Shown here: positions 5,116 to 5,994 of the stretch, in pieces
How positions within the stretch are numbered: position 1 is the first letter of the stretch
Layout of the letters: each line of letters starts with the position of its first letter
Assembly (NCBI GenBank): GCA_937894825.1
Contig: CALCQT010000148.1
Span: 1 to 5,994 of the forward strand
Direction: 5' to 3'
Length of the DNA: 5,994 nucleotides
Source of the DNA: an uncultured Anaerolineaceae bacterium
Lineage (GTDB): Bacteria; Chloroflexota; Anaerolineae; Anaerolineales; Anaerolineaceae
Translations under genes and position numbers: made by a program
Notes under the pieces: generated by a model
What the model saw: only the letters and a program-made list of their open reading frames with translations
Database searches by the model: none
Told to the model about the DNA's origin: nothing

Positions 5116-5820
5116 TCAGCCGGCCTCTCCGCCGCGGAAGCGATAGCCGACGCCTTTCACCGTTTGAATGAAGGTCGGGTGATTCGGATCAGGTTCAATT
5201 TTCTTCCGCAGCCGGCTGATATGCGCCATGATGTTGCTGTCGTCATACGCATAGGATTCCTGCCAGACCGCCTCGTAGAGCTGCTTTTTTGTCAGGATCT
5301 TTCCAGCGTTCTGCGCCAGACAGTACAGGATGTCAAATTCTTTCACCAGCAGCGAGACGGATTCCTTGCCCACGGTCACGGTGCGCGTATCGATGTCAAT
5401 TGTGATGCCGGCAAAGGAGAGCGGAGAATCAGATTCATTGGCGGCCGCGTTCAGCGTGGTGTAGCGGCGGATCAGTGAGAAGACCCGGGCGATGAATTCA
5501 TCCATGTCAAACGGTTTGGTCAGGTAATCGTCCGCTCCACCTAACAACCCGGCTACTTTATCCTGCTTATTGTTTTTTGCCGTCAGCATCAAAACCGGCG
5601 CCGCGCTTTCGCGGCGGAGCGCTTCCAACACCAGAAATCCGTCCATCTGAGGCAGCATGATGTCTAACACGATCAACTGGTAGGGTTCCTGCAGCGCCTG
5701 CAGCAGACCGTCGTTCCCGTTATAGGCCAGGTCCGCGGCGACGCCCTCGCTTTCCAGGCATTTTTTCAAAAGCCGGCATAGCGCCTGGTCGTCGTCGATA
5801 ATTAGAATTTTATGGTTCAT
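5116..5820 (-). CDS. OmpR/PhoB-family response regulator
   Basis: Cytoplasmic two-domain transcription regulator of 234 residues, the usual length. Receiver domain (about 3-115): acidic pocket DDD (9-11), phosphoacceptor D53 in LIVLDIMLPQMDG, T80 in LMLTAK, and K102 in DDYLTKPF. The C-terminal winged-helix DNA-binding domain (about 135-230) shows LLVKEFDIL, ILTKKQLYEAVW, a recognition helix SNIMAHISRLRKKIE and the final TVKGVGYRF. I start at ATG 5818-5820 (MNHKILIIDDD), which begins the receiver fold correctly. A longer frame from ATG 5854-5856 adds 12 unrelated residues, and its ATG sits inside the probable -10 box. Likely target: the repeat array at 4072-4130. The receiver is intact even though the partner kinase is truncated, so phosphorylation may come from another kinase or from small phosphodonors. 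C. difficile CprR/CprK with CprABC is a well-known analogue in function and make-up. Confidence 0.93.
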   Translation of the reverse strand: MNHKILIIDDDQALCRLLKKCLESEGVAADLAYNGNDGLLQALQEPYQLIVLDIMLPQMDGFLVLEALRRESAAPVLMLTAKNNKQDKVAGLLGGADDYLTKPFDMDEFIARVFSLIRRYTTLNAAANESDSPLSFAGITIDIDTRTVTVGKESVSLLVKEFDILYCLAQNAGKILTKKQLYEAVWQESYAYDDSNIMAHISRLRKKIEPDPNHPTFIQTVKGVGYRFRGGEAG

Positions 5821-5994
5821 AAGCAGTATGTCCAATTTCCTTTGGTCTGATTCCATTATACATACGGTTATTCCGGAGCGTGGTCTCGTGCCGGGTGCGG
5901 TTGGAATTTTCCGTAACGAATTTCCGAGCTATCCAGCGTAAATATCTGCTTTCGCGTTTTCCTTTATAATTAGCACGAGTTCAAAAATATGCGC
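5821..5994 (-). other. Leader of the two-component genes, no gene seen
   Basis: These 174 bases hold no convincing coding frame on either strand. Besides the -10 box noted separately, the plus strand shows a pair of direct repeats, GAATTTTCCG (5904-5913) and GAATTTCCG (5918-5926), about 45-65 bp upstream of that box; they might be an activator site but could be chance. TATAAT also occurs on the plus strand near 5965-5970, without a good -35. Confidence 0.5.
5855..5860 (-). promoter_or_regulatory. Probable -10 box for the response regulator-kinase genes
   Basis: A perfect minus-strand TATAAT, 34 nt before the chosen ATG at 5820. It predicts a transcript start near 5848, downstream of the ATG at 5856, which argues for the shorter protein. 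No clear TTGACA stands at 16-18 bp, so the promoter may be weak or activated. Confidence 0.45.

Noticed and set aside
5885..5979. Inverted pair CTCGTGC (5885-5891) and GCACGAG (5973-5979)
   Set aside because: Seven bases, more than 80 bp apart, with no matching spacing to the promoter; expected by chance.
1..5994. Bacteriocin or lanthipeptide precursor, CRISPR array, tRNA or insertion sequence
   Set aside because: No short Cys/Ser/Thr-rich precursor frame, regular repeat-spacer pattern, tRNA-like fold or transposase was seen in the gaps, which are all very short.

Overview
The window is a compact, single-strand (minus) antimicrobial-peptide-type sensing and export locus from a Gram-positive bacterium, most likely a mid-GC member of the Bacillota (Clostridia or Erysipelotrichia-like). 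This rests on the Shine-Dalgarno-led overlapping genes, the OmpR-type response regulator, the small one-membrane-span kinase and the LanFEG/BcrAB/CprABC-style exporter. Species cannot be named from the sequence.

Reading in the direction of transcription (right to left): 5994-5821 is a leader with a likely -10 box. 5820-5116 encodes an OmpR/PhoB-family response regulator. 5113-4295 encodes its histidine kinase, which is cut short by an in-frame TAA. The missing ATP-binding tail (G2 box) is still readable in the same frame down to 4145. 4147-4050 is a control region holding AAGGTT-like direct repeats at 11-bp steps, a TACAAT -10 box and a 12-bp palindrome. 4028-3930 is a 32-codon remnant of an ABC ATPase gene (its start plus its last about 26 codons). 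3942-3184 and 3166-2360 are a first permease pair (A1, B1), visibly AT-rich. 2379-1456 is an intact LanF-type ATPase. 1463-696 and 690-1 are a second permease pair (A2, B2), GC-rich like the ATPase and the regulators. B2 runs off the left edge.

The layout is two tandem ATPase-permease-permease modules behind one two-component system, of which the upstream module has lost nearly all of its ATPase. One ATPase therefore seems left to energise two divergent permease pairs. A 15-bp identical stretch covering the ribosome binding site lies in front of both the remnant and the intact ATPase. It brackets the AT-rich pair as a direct repeat, suggesting that foreign permeases entered by recombination at the ATPase leader. 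The response regulator is expected to act at the 11-bp repeat array and drive the whole run of transporter genes. The kinase truncation means that signalling may now be broken, altered, or dependent on another kinase.

No RNA genes, insertion sequences, CRISPR arrays, bacteriocin precursor or convincing terminator were seen. Every base count and alignment was done by eye.
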